Assembly: GCA_025526915.1 (NCBI GenBank) | Contig: JAHLKH010000151.1 | Coordinates: forward strand, 1 to 64,000 | Length of the DNA: 64,000 nt | Source of the DNA: Entophlyctis helioformis | Taxonomy: Eukaryota; Chytridiomycota; Chytridiomycetes; Chytridiales; Chytriomycetaceae | Reading direction: 5' to 3' | Part shown: piece by piece, positions 44,560 through 57,400 of the stretch | How positions within the stretch are numbered: the stretch's first letter is position 1 | Layout: every line of letters begins with the position of its first letter | The notes under the pieces: generated by a model | Database searches by the model: none | Told to the model about the DNA's origin: nothing | What the model saw: only the letters and a program-made list of their open reading frames with translations | Position numbers and translations under genes: made by a program

Positions 44560-44990
44560 GCTCGCTTTGTGGCTGTGACGACAAGATCCACTCGAAGCGA
44601 TCGCGTCCATCTACAGCACTCTTGGCTTTGCTGGTCTGCTCGCTCGCTTGCTGTGCAGCGGTCCTGGCCTCAAGTCTGCCAGCAAGTGCGACACGGCTGC
44701 CATCCACACTGCCTTCCAGATGCAGAAGACAGCCAACATCAGTCGCGATCCGGTCTTTGACCCGCGACGCTCGGAAGGTGCACGGTTTCTGATGCTCTCT
44801 CGTGTGGGCGGCATCTTCACTGCTCGCCGCGCCATCAATGCCAACCTGCTCGACCAACCCGTTTGGCGACGGTTCATGCTGCATCATGTGCGGCGAGGAT
44901 CTGGGAGACATGCTGGAGACTGCGCACTTTGTGCTAGAGTGCACAGAGGAGTGGATCATGGCTGTTCGAACAGCACATGGGCAGCGTGGC
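44560..44990 (+). mobile_element. LINE ORF2 C-terminal fragment (copy 1, right arm)
   Basis: Encodes DPLEAIASIYSTLGFAGLLA, SRDPVFDPRRSEG, ARRAINANLL and, in another frame, CIMCGEDLG...HFVLEC. A deletion of roughly 60 nt separates it from the left-arm version. Remnant only. Confidence 0.7.
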
Positions 44991-45164
44991 ATGGACACGT
45001 GGAAAACAGCAGTGCAGTGTGATTTCAGAGTGCTTCTTGTCATATCCCCATCTGGTGGCATGGAATGCTGCCGTCCATTGAGCTTTCACGGCTGGACAAT
45101 GCAAATGAGAATCAAGTGCATGCATGGTTCATAATGTCAACAGAACGAAATTTGAACAAGAGGG

Positions 45165-45235
45165 GCATCGATAGTGTAGTGGTTAACATCCGCGCCTTCC
45201 AAGCGCGTGGCCCGGGTTCGACCCCCGGTCGATGC
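45165..45235 (+). tRNA. tRNA-Gly (TCC anticodon)
   Basis: Identical 71-nt partner of 25694-25764 with anticodon loop CTTCCAA; a T6 terminator follows at 45240. The upstream flank here is the original site without the solo LTR. Confidence 0.97.
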
Positions 45236-45515
45236 ACACTTTTTTCAGTTTTGGCACTTTGGCACATGGCAAGGTGGCGCAACGAGATGCGCTGGTGGCT
45301 CGTGGCTTTTCCTTTTCTTTTCTTGTGTCCTGGCGGCCTGAAGACGTGCGTCCACTCGCCTCGCGAATGTGCGCGTTTCTTCAGGCTGACCATGGTGTGT
45401 TCCAGCGTACTTTATGGATACATCACCATGGACGTGTCGGACCAGGGGGATGACATAACTGAGGGATCTACGAACGGCCTATAGCTCGAAATGGTATGGC
45501 ATCAAGTGTCTTGGG

Positions 45516-46599
45516 AACCAATCGGTGCACTTGCTGACCAGGCGTGCGATGCAGCTCTTTGGAACGAGTCGTAGTATCTGTGCGTTTATTGATCATTGTC
45601 AATTGCAACAGAGAGGGAGTGAGTCCCATACGGGCTGGCTAGTTGGCTGGCTTGCTGGCTGGCTGGCTGGTAGTTTGCGGCAGACACCAATGTGCAGATC
45701 AGGCAGTTCTCAATGGCCTTGCAACACAGCATTGCTGCATTGCCAGCTGACGTGCCATCACTGCAGACTGGGCCGCGCCAAACACAAACGACTGAACCGA
45801 ACCGAGCGATCAGCAAAGCCTCCTGTCCAGACAATCATGCGTTGTCAGACAGTGTCAAGGACTGGCGGCTCGCTGCATGGCAGCAGCAATCGTCGACCTA
45901 CCAGAACACAAACAAGAACGAACGAACGAACGAAGGAAAGAAAGAAAGCAACGAAAACACGACCCAGACACTCAAAGCCACTGCCGTCAAAGGGACTCTC
46001 GCTGGAGTCACAGCAGCGGCGTGTCGAGTGTCGCCAAAACGATCCAAACAGAAACAACGAGAGCCAGAACGAGCTAGAAAACGAGCGGAACGGGAAGAAC
46101 GGGAAGAACGAGAAGAACGAGCGACGTGTGTGTGTGTGTGTGTATCGAATATGCCCCAAAGTGAAAGGTTGAACGGGTGTGTCGAGGTCGTGATGGGGGT
46201 CGCAATGACCCCAGTGGTCTTGGTCATGAGAGCAGCGATGCTCACAGGGCCGCAGGCGAGTTGTGCTGCTTGCTGTTTGGCTCAACCAAGGAGTGACGCG
46301 ACAGAGCCGCGTATGCCTTGACCAACAGCAACCGGACAGCAAACTTTGCGACGACGAGAAAGGGGTGGAGTGAGAACGAGAAGCGGGGTGATGCGGTGCG
46401 TGGTGTGCGTGGTGTGCGTGGTGTGTGGTGTGTGTGGTGTGTGTGGTGTGTGTGGTGTGCGTGGAACGACGAGATACAGGAGTATGCACAGGACAGGCGT
46501 CCATGGATCGCGGATCCAGCAGAGAGGCGAAAGGAGGCGAACAAGCCGTGCAAGACGGGCGAGGCGAAATGTGGCCAAAAAGGTTCTGCGTACACGCGA
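45516..46599. other. Low-complexity intergenic region
   Basis: Contains simple repeats: TGGCT units (45635-45672), GAAC/GAAAG units (45916-45950), GAACGGGAA units (46085-46120), a GT run (46122-46143) and GTGGTGTGC units (46396-46465). Open frames here are products of these repeats. I see no gene. Confidence 0.6.
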
Positions 46600-49500
46600 T
46601 CACCAGTCCCTTGTGGGGAACTGGTTGGGTTCCAAGCCAGGAAGCGTCCATTTGAGCGCAGCAGGGTCCATGACCGGCACGGGTTTACAAGGACATGTGG
46701 CTGCCCGAAACTTGCGCTCCCAGCTGGGGTTATCGGGGTTTGGCTCGCGTTCAAACTGAAACGGGGAATAGCGCAGATAGAGCGTCTCGCTCAGATATCC
46801 CCAATACTTGCGAGGCCGCGGGTTGATTGCAGGATGGCGAAACGGCTTCTCATCTATCATTCTTCGGATGCGTTGAAATGCATGCCAGGCCGAATCATCG
46901 ACCTGCATGGGCTGCACGTCATCGTCGGGATCTTTGGCGGCCTTTGGCTGCACGACAGTGTGCGGATCGTCCACATCCATTGGCACCAATTGTGTGTTGC
47001 CCTGACCATCCGACGTATTGGCAGCTGTGCCATGGGCTAAAGGCATGCTCGTGTTTGCCGCGTTCACTGCATTGGTCGTGTTCGCCGCATTTGGAAAGTA
47101 GAGCTGGCGGTACTCCTCGTCGCTCATAGAGTCCATGGAGTTGTCGTTCGCTTCCGATTCTATCTTGGCAACAGCTGCTGTTGGTGGCGCAGCAACAGTG
47201 GCTGGGCGAGACGGCGCAGGAGTATCGTTCAACGCGTTGGCAAGAAGATGATATCTGTGGGCACGCTCTTGGGCCTCCTTGTCCGCCGAACACGGCGTCG
47301 CGATTGTGGCTGTTGGTGGTGCAGCAGCAGCGGCTGGGCGAAAACGTTGACGAACCACTGGCGCAACAGACGCGCTTGCTGCTGGTGGTGATGGGGTTTG
47401 CTTTGGACCAGTCGGTTTGCTCCGCGACGAGCCGCCAATGGATGTTGCTGTCGCAGGTAGACATGACGAGCTGGAGACGGCCGGGAGTGTCTTGCTGCCG
47501 GATCCAGCATCGGATGTCTTTGTCGTCTTGCCAGTCTCGGCAGACTGCGGCTGGTTCCGAGACACGCCTGAGCTGCCAGCATGCGACACTGACAATCCTA
47601 CCGCGGAAGGCGTCTTCTTGGTCGTGCCGTCCGGCTTTGTTGTTGAGGCAGGCGGCAGGTTTGGGGAGTTGGCTGCCGACTTGCCTGCCGACTTGGCTGC
47701 CGTCTTATCACGCGTCTTGTCTTGCGCATTGACAGGCGTCGCGTCTCCCGTCCTGACTCTTGCTACAGGCGACGAGATCAAGGACTTGCCGGCCACGCCT
47801 TTGGCAGGAGCACTGACTTTGGCAGCATCCGCAGACGAAGATCCGGCAGAGGACTGTCCGGTTTGGGAAGACGATGCCTTGGCAGCAGCTGTTTGATCAG
47901 CCGGTGCAGCATCCGATAGCAGTGACTTGAGTGCAGCAGTGGATGTGCTGTTCTTTGGAGACATGGCTCCTGAGTGGCCGTCGGACGGTTTGGGCTGCGG
48001 CAGCCTGACTGCCAGTAACCCCGCAGAAGGAAGAGAAGTCAGAGTGGATTGAGAAGCTGCGGGCACGTTGGCTGGCGCGGTAGTGATCTTGGTGGCGGCA
48101 GCGGCGACGGTAGCAGCGGCTTGACCAACAGACGCGACAGGCTTGGAAGACTTTGTTGACGGCTTTGCCACTGGCTTGCTCGTCGTGGCAGCGATCGCCT
48201 TGTTTGGGATGCCTTCTGCGTCTTGCTTTGCAGAGACCGAGGTAGTTGAACCCGTCTTGGCTGCACTCGCAGTGGTGGTGACGAGAGTCGGCGATCTCGG
48301 CTCTTGAGAGGTGGCAGAGGAAGCCGCCGACTTGATCACATCGGTCGCAACAGCAGCAACAGCTGGCAGAGTGGATGTTGCTGGCTGTGATGTCGATGCG
48401 GCATTGATGGCATTGATGGCATGAGTGCGTCTGCCAGTAACCATAGCCAGTGGGTCTGCCAGCGACGCATGAGGACTGACCTTCGAAACAGATGCGACAG
48501 GTGCATCCATCACAGCAACCGCAGCACCGACGCTGGCCATTGCGACGGGCTGGACTTTATCAGAAGGTCCTGGCGTGGACGCAGTCATAAGGGAAGGAGA
48601 CTTGGACACGGCTGGGTGTGGGATCGACGCGGCCAACGACACAGCCGACAAAGGTGGCGTGGGCGAGCCGCTCTTGGCTGGCTGCAAGTTACGGGCCACT
48701 GTGTCGGTTGCGGGGCAGCCAGAACGAGGCGTCGAGGCAGGAGGCTGGCGGGCTGATGGCTTGACAGGCGAGATGAGCAACGACACGGCCGACGCGATCA
48801 GAGTGCAGACTTCCAGCTTGACTTGCGGGTCTGCCAATGGCTCGCCAGGCGACATCGTTCCGTCCGACGAAGTCGACATGTCGTCCAAAGGAACCACGAC
48901 CGAGCGGCACGCCGTGACGAGCTGAGTAGTCAATCGGTTGGAACGCAACGGTCAGATGCATTGTCTTGGAACCAACAACAGTGCAATCAATGGAACAGGC
49001 AAGATGAGAGATGACACTCACTTGGCAGGGCGGCACATAGAGCACCATCACACCGGAAAGCGCGACGCTGGCACCTGGTGGCGGTGTGGTGGCCGACTTG
49101 CCAATAGTCATTGGTGGCGGAGGAAGCAGACGCGAGGACAGCGACGGCAACAGGGATGGGGACGCGGGAGGCGATAATGGAAGGGGCGTTTCGAGGGCGA
49201 GTCTCCAAAGCGCGTCTTTGCAAGGATCATCTTGGGCAGGTGTCGGCAAGCTTGTCTCTGGAGTTTGCGCGACACTGCTGATGCCATGCTGACAGCCAGT
49301 CGTGGCACTGCCGTCTTTGACTTGAGTCACGAGGAACGACAGACGGCGGACGGCAACGATGGAAACGGGCCCGTTTGCAAAAGCAGAAAGCAGAGACTGC
49401 AGACGGCAAGCGTGTCAGTCAGCGACGTCGCGAGTGAGCACAGAGTTCAAGGGGGCAGGCCGAGCGCGACGCGTCTTCGTGTTGCTTGTCATGAACGGAC

Positions 49501-49950
49501 GTGTCGACGCGATGGCATGGGGTCCCGTGCCACAAGGCCCGCAACGGGCGGACACGAACAGGGATGAATAGGCTTTTGTTGCTTCTGCAGCGATGGCATG
49601 CGCAGTCGCACAGACAGCGACAGAGAGCGCGAGGGACAGCAGGCAAGAACAGAGCGAGCGGGCAACAGGGCAGAGAGATAGGGAAGCGCCAAGCCACGGC
49701 AGCAAGAGGCAAGAGGCAAGAGGCAAGAGGCACAACACAGATAGCATGGGGTGGAACGTACGCAAAGTCGACAAAACACTTCGACGACGAAGTGGGCCGC
49801 GACAAGAACGATAAGAGCCAGAAGAGTAGCAAACGCCATGGCGAGGCTGAAAGCGGACACGACAAAGTTGCTCGGCGATACGTCGACAGCAGCGCAGTGC
49901 TGAGCGACGCTGAGGGCAAGCCCAAACAGGGTGGCGATGATGCTTGCCAT
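46600..49950 (-). CDS. Membrane-anchored, largely disordered protein of unknown function
   Basis: Three exons with matching phase: 49762-49950 (ATG, MASIIATLFGLALSVAQ), 49022-49396 and 46600-48921, about 961 residues. The first exon carries two hydrophobic segments (IIATLFGLALSVA; FSLAMAFATLLALIVLVAAHF) and a third may lie at SVALSGVMVLYV, so the N-terminus is likely membrane-embedded. About 600 residues of Ala/Ser/Thr/Lys-rich sequence follow. The C-terminus is ordered and aromatic (WHAFQRIRRMIDEKPF, PRPRKYWGYLSETLYLRYS, NPSWERKF) and is the part most likely conserved. I do not recognise the family. If the upstream exons are wrong, translation could start at ATG 48879. Confidence 0.6.
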
Positions 49951-50218
49951 CGGGCAGGTTTAGGCGTGTCTGGTATCTCTTGTGCTTCTTCTTCTGTGGT
50001 TTGTTTGCTGACGATAATGGAGACGGGAGAAAGCGCGTCAGGGCAACGCGTCTGGTTTCGCGTTTCCTGGCCGCTGTGTGGTGAATGTCGCTGGCTCAGG
50101 ACACCACAACAGAATGGCACAGCTCAAGTCGCCAAGACATCGAAGAGACGATCACAGACACATGATTGTAGAGAGACTGACGAGATCTATTGGATTGAAA
50201 GAAGATGTATCCGAAAGG

Positions 50219-53200
50219 TTACTCCCAGACACCGACATACGAGCCACGCAGGTTGAGTTGCAGCGGACCACCTGCCGCAAACAAGCGACGACCAGAAGAA
50301 TCGTACGAGAGCGTGTACACAGCGTTGCGCACTTCGACTCCTTGGAAATGGTTGAGATAGATCGTGTCGCGATGCAGCCAGCCTTGTCCTGATTGCAGGA
50401 ACCGGCGTTGGTCCAGGGACGAGTACGGCGGCTCGAAAGCGAGAGTTGGGGTATTCATGCATCCGCGCAGCTGAACCGGACTTGCAAGGTTGCTGAGCGG
50501 CGTTGCAGGCAGCCATGCACTTGACACTGGGATGCTTGGCAGGTCGACAGAGACCGTGCGCAGTGATGCAGCATCAACCAGCCGACTGTCGATGCTGGGG
50601 CCATGTGGCTGTGAACGCGGCGGCGACGTGCCTTGAGGAGCAGCGGGCGGAGGCCAACTCGGCGATGAGTCGCTTGGTGCATCCCAGCGGCGTGAATATC
50701 TGGTGGCATCCCAAGAAATATACTGCTGCGCACGCAGATCGTAGAATGAGATGCGTCCGAGACCGCCGCCGACCGTCAGCACGTCTCTCTCAATGCACAA
50801 CGACCGAACTCCCCAGCCATCGTCGCAAGACTCGACAATGTGGGCAATGGATGAGCTTCGCGGATCAATCAGAGACACGTGGCTTTGGGATCCAACAGCT
50901 ACAAGGTGATGCTGACGGTCGAGGCCATGCAGACGGTTTCGTTTGTGTGGTACAGAGGCACATTGAGACGACCTCGCAGAAGGGGCCGGTTGCATCCCAG
51001 ATCTTGACAAACCCATCCGACGACAGAGTGTATGCGCGTTTGGTGCTCGGGTCAAACGTCAGATCACGCACTTTGCCGCAATGCTCCTGCTTCTTAATCA
51101 CGGGGCTGTAGATGGAGATGGGCTTGGCAAACGGCGACGGCTGAAGGCTGCCCATGGCAAAGTGCGGCTCGAGCGACCACTGCAGAAGCTGCGAGTCACG
51201 CGATCCAGAGATGAGCGTCGTGTCGCTCAGCCAGGCGACCGCAAAGACCACGTCTGCATGTCCGCGCAAAAGTGCGTATGGCTCCATCGTAGGCAGGCTG
51301 TAGATCTGGATGAACTCGGTCGGCTTGCTGCCGCCTACTGCGAGCAGCGTTCTCGACGGGTTGATGACGATCGAGTGAATTCCTGCGCACTGTTGCTGGC
51401 CACTTGCCGTCAAGCTGGGATGCGACTGCGGCTGTGGACGCAGATGGTTACTATACCCGAAGATACCCGTGTTGTGAGCATGCTGAGCGTCCAGGTTTCT
51501 GAGAAAGCTTGGCGTGGCCAGCCCAGCAAACGACGGGATGTCGACCCGCCGCCCAGTGGATGCATTCAGGACCTGCAGTTTGTTGCATTTGGTGCCCAGC
51601 ACGATCTCCGTGTCCGACAGCCACACCGACGCAAACACCTTGTCCGTGTCGGGCAGCTTGTACTCGCGCTCCCGGAGCACAGAAGGCAGGTGGCGCGTCA
51701 CAAAGGATGATACGCTCTCCTCGTCAATGGCCAGAAGACGCTCGTATGCGTCGAGCCGCATGTGCGTCTGGCATCTTTCGCACTGCCCGCAGTCATACGG
51801 CATGCTTTCCATGAGGATATTGCTGTTTGTGAGTGCTCCGACTCTGTTGACGTCCTTGCTGCGGCCGATGAACGCGTCAGAGGGATCAACGCTTGCACAA
51901 AACATGCTCATGCTGCTGGATGGACGCTCCGAGCTGCATGCATCGGACATGCTTGACAGGGTATGCTGGATGTGCAAAGGAAAGAGTGGCTCAAGTCGAT
52001 CCGCAGACGACAAGAATGTGGATGCAAGAATCGGCTCGTGCGGCGATATTGACGACGCTGTCTCAATGCTCGGTGGGGACGATGACGATGAGGAGATGGT
52101 CCTCGAAATGGACGGCGAGGATTCATCCGAGAGTGCGCCAGAGTGCACCATGTGGGTATCCGCGTCCAATGGATCAGCAGGGGCGACGACAGAGGTGATG
52201 GTGGCATCGGAGTCCATGCGAGTGTCTGTGCAGATTGGCAAGGCAGCGAATGTCAGTGAGGCAGTTTCAAAGACGAGGCGTGGGTTGGCAATACACAGAA
52301 ACGCACTTGTTGATGGATTTCCAGGCCAGAATGCGCTTGATGCTAATGGTTGGACGGCTTTGAATGCGTCCGAGGGGCCGGCACGAGAGAGTGCCCAGTC
52401 AATGTCAGACCGGTTGACTGGTGAGCAGCACGGGCTCTTCATGCATGCGAGCGCAGACTCGTGTAGCCCTGCATCACCCAGACGCCGACCTCTGCGTCGT
52501 GCTGGCGATCCGGTTTGCGACACCCAACCAAATGCAGAGTGTTTGGCATTGTTGGTGTCGACTGTTGGGCCGCTTGCATGGTTTCTGGTGTCGGTCTTGT
52601 GCAAGACGCTGAGACAGTCAGGGCAGCGCGATGCCGATGCCGATGCCGATGCCGATGCCGATGCCGATGCCGATGCCGATGCCGATGCCGATGCGGATGC
52701 CGAGGACGGCACAGCAGACATGAAAGACGCGAGATGCGCGTCTGGCAAGCCAGCCATGCTCACCGAGATGCTGGACATGTTTACGACCGATGCAACCGAG
52801 CCTGCGGCATTGTGTGGCACATTGTCGTTGTGGCGAGGCGAGCCAGACTGCAGACGAAAGGCTGGCATGCCAGACTCGGAGGCAGCATGGCCGGCGTGCA
52901 GTGGGCCCAGGTCAGCACGGCGACGACGGTGGTGGATGTGGAGCCGTGCCTGGACACTGCTGCTGCTTGATTCGAGCTGGAGCGCGCCGAGCTCACGCGA
53001 CTTGAGAAAGTCGATAATGTTGCAGCTCGTTGTGGCAGCATCGAGCTGGGCACGCTCTGCGCGGTCTGCGTCCTCGGCCGTGAAGGGGGCGGGCGGATAC
53101 ATCCATGCGCTGCTGTCGCTCTCGAGGCCGCGGCGAGACGAGAACCGCTTGAGGAGCGTGCTCATCATGTGGGTCGGCCTTTCCATGGCAGCCGCAGGAA

Positions 53201-53615
53201 TGGCAGCAAACGGCACAGATGCGCCACCAGCGGCGGTTGTTGCCGTTGGAGTCGGCGAGGTTGCCAGAAGAGCAGCAGCAGGCGTTGACGTGACGTGCAT
53301 ATTGGGGACATACGCAGCTGTGGTGGCAGCGACACGGGAAGCAGTAGCGGTGCGAGCCGGACTGCGGGTGGTCGTGGGTGCCTGCGAGGCAGCCGAGGTT
53401 GTCGGAGGCGCGATGGCGACCGCGGCCGTTGTCGCAGCAGCAGGCACAGGGCCGGCAACGTGCGCATCTGGAATGGGCGAGAGCCTCATTGCATGGAGCG
53501 GACTTGCGCTGCGGCCGTCGCGCTCACGATGGTCATGGACCGGAGGGAGCTGCTCTGGAGCCTGGCTCGAGAGACTGGCGAGGGCGGCAGCCGAAGCAGA
53601 TGCATGTGCAGCCAT
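50219..53615 (-). CDS. DCAF12: DCAF12-type WD-repeat protein (CUL4-DDB1 substrate receptor)
   Basis: About 1130 residues from ATG 53615; a further in-frame ATG upstream is reached only through a TG microsatellite. Roughly 650 N-terminal residues are disordered and Ser/Ala-rich, with a Ser-Ala run encoded by GATGCC hexamers (52630-52695). The C-terminal 450 residues match DCAF12: REYKLPDTDKVFASVWLSD, GTKCNKLQVLN, GIHSIVINPSRTLLAVGG, VFAVAWLSDTTLISGSRDSQ, KVRDLTFDPSTKRAYTLSSD, VAVGSQSHVSLIDPRS, ISFYDLRAQQYISWD and AVYTLSYDSSGRRLFAAGGP. WD repeats form a propeller that binds DDB1 and presents substrates to CUL4 ubiquitin ligase. Two single-base shifts (near 50950 and 50900) break the frame around PLYHTNETVCMAS; an intron does not explain them because that segment matches the family. 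Confidence 0.88.
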
Positions 53616-54432
53616 TCGGGCAATGCGTGTGCGTGTGTGCGTTGTGTGCTTGTGTGTGTGTGTGTGTGTGTGTGTGGGCAGACAGGCGGGCAGACGGCAC
53701 CACGACACAGCGAGCTCCACAAGATGGCTGGAAAGAGCGAGATGCGATGCGATGCCGAGCGGGGTCGGAGGTTCGAAGCTGAGCAAGACGCGTGCGCGAA
53801 TTCCCCGATGGCCACAGCCAGGCGGGCAGGCGGGCAATACAAGTGTTGTGCGATGGTGCGATGAGGGTTAGAAGGCAGGCAGGCAAGCAGGCAGCTAGAC
53901 ACACCGATCAAGGCTCCATCAGATCAGCTGGGCACTGCGAGGGCATCGACGGCCGGTGCATGCTCACGATGCCGTGATGCCGTGGGCGGGCAGTGCAAGC
54001 ACTCGGGCACGGGGCTGGCACGCTGCACCGATCCCGCGGTTGGTCCCGCGGTTGGTCCCGCGGTGTCTGTAGGCGGCGCAGCAGACATGCTGGACAGCGT
54101 CGTGCGAACGGGCGTGCCAGCCGACCTTTGATCCAGACAACCAGCGTGCCAGCCAGCGTGCCAGCCAGCGTGCCAGCGATCAATTCGGTTTTCCAACAAT
54201 CTGTGCTGCAGCGACACCGACGAGCAGCAGACGCAGACGCAGACGCAGTTTGGCAGCAGCAGCACACGCAGCACACGCAGCGCACGCAGCAGCAGCCAGA
54301 CCCGCCCGACAAGCGCAATCGCCGCCAGCAGACGCATCAGGCCACAGCGCAGCCGCATAAGCACGCACACCAGCACGCACACCAGCACGCACACAAGCAC
54401 GCAGCCGCATAAGCACGCAGCCGCCCGCGGCC
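53616..54432. other. Divergent spacer between DCAF12-like gene and CHD1
   Basis: Low-complexity DNA: a TG run at 53653-53678, GGCAGGCAAGCAGGCAG-type repeats, GCGTGCCAGCCA triplicate (54145-54175) and CACGCACACCAG units (54363-54395). Probably holds both promoters. Open frames on both strands look like repeat translations. Confidence 0.6.
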
Positions 54433-54462
54433 ATGGACGATTCTTTGTGAGCGCCAGCTTGA

Positions 54463-54493
<31 letters not shown>

Positions 54494-57400
54494 TAAACTG
54501 CCGGCCTGTGTGTGTGTGCCGTCGCTGCCCATGCATCTGCCCACGCATCTGCCCACGCATCTGCCCCGTGCCGGCCGGCGGGCACGGCCAGCCAGCCAAG
54601 CCAGCCAGCCAGCCAGGCATCGCCCGCCGCCGCCCCTCCCCTCCTGTTTTGTGCCGCCCGCCTGCCCGCCCGCCTGCCTGCCCACTCGCCTGCCTGCCGT
54701 GTCGCTCGCCTGCCGCCTGCAGAGGCCCCCGCCTGCAGCCAGTGGCAGCAGCAGCGCAGACGAGCGAGCCCACCGACGGGCCGGCCGCCGCCTGCTGCCC
54801 CTGCGCCTGCCCAGCGGCCGGCCCTGCAACACCGGCCGCGATGCGTCTGCCTGCCCACCACCTGCCCATCCGCCCATCCGCCCACCTGCCCATCTGCCCC
54901 ATTTCCAGCTCGCTCGCTCGCTGCACACGCCGAACCGCGCTCTGCAGGCACATGGGAACCTCGCCTCTGCGTGGCTTGCGCCTGCGCTGGCATGCAGCCC
55001 GCGGCCCGTACTGGCTCGGCGACAGGCAGGCATGCGATCACTCGCACGCTCGTCTGGCCTGCCAAGTCGCGGCCCTCCCGTGCCGCCCGCCGCCCATGCG
55101 CCTCCAACCACGCCGTTGGGATGGCGGCGATCGGCCGGATCTGTCGTGGCTTGGATCGCTCAGCCTTGGATCGCAAGCCACAGTCCAAGGCTGTGCGGCA
55201 TCCATGTGCTTGGATCTGGCCGTCCCGTCCCGTCGCGCCGCGCCCGTCTGCGCCGCGTCCGCTTCTTCTCTCGTCCTCCTTCTCCTTCCTCCTTCCTCCG
55301 TCGCCCCCGATCCCTCCTGCGCCGAGCCACCACTGCCTCTCTCCGCTGTGCACAGTCACTCACACTGCCACCCGCATCTGCTGCCAGGTCAATCCGGCCA
55401 CGTCGACATTGAAGACGACGACGATCTGGATGACATCTTTGCCTCTGACAGCTCCTCCGTTGCCGGCTCTATCCACGCACACGACAGCCGCCAGGGCCAC
55501 TCCAATGCTACCTCCGACGACGCCCCCCACAGCAACCACAGCGATGACCAAGGCAATGCAGACTCTGCTGACGACGATCACCAATGGAAGCCTACAACGC
55601 GCCAAGCAACACTGCCCAGCAAAGTGTACAGTGACAATGACGACGATGACGACGATGACGACGATGACCACCACAACAACCAGTATGGGTCGGACTCGCA
55701 CGACAGCTCTGCAGACATGGACGGCGACTCTGGAAGGAGGACGAGCAATGGCGAGCCCAAACGCAAGCATCGCCGGACCACCAACAAGATCGACCTTGAC
55801 TTTACCGCCATCAACCCCGAGCTCTATGGCCTGCGTCGATCGTCACGAGCCCGCCGGCCAGCAAAGGTCAGCCAAACCTACGCCTGCTGCTTGGCCCGTG
55901 TCTCTGCCAAGCCCGGCGCTCACTGACGCGTCCGACTCTGCTACGATGACCGCCAGGCTGATGCGGATGACGACGCAACGCCTGGCGTGAGTGACCAAGA
56001 CAGCGACGACTTTGCACCGCGCAAAAGCAAAAAGCGCACATCCAAAGGCTTGGAGCCGAAACGGCCATACAAGCGCACGCCAGTGAAGCCAGGCGAGTTG
56101 TGGATGCTCACGGCTGTCTCCCTCCGTCTCTAAAGCTGACCGCGTGTTGCTTGGACGTGCACAGTCATTCAAGAGTCCGACGACGACGACGACGTAGTGA
56201 TGAACGATTACTCGTCGGATGCAGCGTCCGAGTCGTCCAATTCAGAGTTTGAGACGCGTGCCAGCCACAAAAAGCGCACAACAAAGGCTCAGCACACCGC
56301 CAAAGCTCAGCACTCTGGCAGCTTTGGCGGCCGGCATAGTGGCAGCATGGCGTCTGCCAGCCGTGTCTCGGCACAGGCTGCCGAAGCCGACACGGTCCGT
56401 TTCTCTGTCCGCAACCGCGAGACCAAGAACTACAACGTCGACAACAACGCAGATCTGGACTTTTTGAGCGAGTCGGACGATGACAAGAAGAAGAAGAAAA
56501 AGAAGGTGTTCAAGATTGCCGAGGTCGAGGGTAAGGCTGCGCTCTCCCCTCCCCCCAGAACCGTACTACTCTGCTTTTGATACTCACCCACACTTGCATC
56601 CGTCCGTGTGCTTCCCCGTCAACAGAAGAAGGCCTGGCCATTGAGAGTGTATGCGACCACCGCATCCGGCCGCCCAACAAGAATGGTATGCCTTGCTCGC
56701 CTACTCGCCAACGCGCATGCAGCCCAACTCCACTCTTTTTGATTTGCACGACTTTTGGGCTGACCATCCCTCGCTGCCCGTCACAGAGGACGACTCGACC
56801 AGCTCCACTGAATACCCAGAGTCTGAGTTCCTCATCAAGTGGCGTGGCTTGTCGCACAGGCACAACACGTGGCACACCTCTGACGACCTGCGCACTTACA
56901 AGGGATTCCGCAAGGTCGACAACTTTCGACGACGGGTCGAGGAGGAAGACGACTTCCGCCGGGATCCGCATGCCAATCCGGACGACGTTGAGCAGCTCAA
57001 TATCCGCATTGAGATGGAGCGGTCCGAGATCGAGGAGCACAAGATTGTGGAGCGCGTGGTGGCCATGCGCGACCTCTCTGAGAGCGGGTCCAAGAGCAAC
57101 CAGACGACCGGCACAGAGTATCTCTGCAAGTGGCACCGGCTGCCCTACTCCGAGTCCACGTGGGAGGCGTCCGACTCGCTCTTGCCCGAAGATCAGGCCG
57201 AGATCGACTCGTTCCTCGAACGCAATGCCGCCCAGACCGTGCCGCACAGGAACGAGACCTTTCTGCGCCACCGCACCGAGTACAAGCCCTTCCAGAAGCA
57301 GCCAGACTACCTTGTTGGCGGCGAGCTTCGCGACTACCAGCTGCTTGGTGTCAACTGGATGGCGCATCTGTGGCACCGCAACTACAACGGCATCCTCGCT

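Larger units (their letters stand above)
42760..45515. repeat. Right arm of large inverted repeat
   Basis: Inverse copy of 25414-29462. It lacks the solo LTR and the second LINE insertion found on the left and therefore shows both pre-insertion sites. Next to the inner border it has 13 extra bases (CCGCAGCCACCTG) compared with the left arm. Confidence 0.9.

Noticed and set aside
43241..45061. 606-codon frame as the full ankyrin protein
   Set aside because: The part before ATG 44545 is antisense LINE sequence shared with the left arm, where the LINE insertion interrupts it.
45845..46651. Minus-strand frame with THTTHTTHTT repeats
   Set aside because: Translation of a GTGGTGTGC simple repeat.
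50900..50962. 63-nt intron (GTGCCT...TTGTAG) in the DCAF12-like gene
   Set aside because: Removing it gives the wrong frame and deletes a segment matching the family, so two single-base errors are more likely.
51514..53871. Plus-strand open frame of 785 codons
   Set aside because: Antisense to the DCAF12-like gene, where the minus strand carries clear WD-repeat motifs.
53924..55359. Cys/Gly-rich minus-strand frames and Pro/Cys-rich plus-strand frames before CHD1
   Set aside because: Repeat-driven composition; the region is explained by the spacer and first intron of CHD1.
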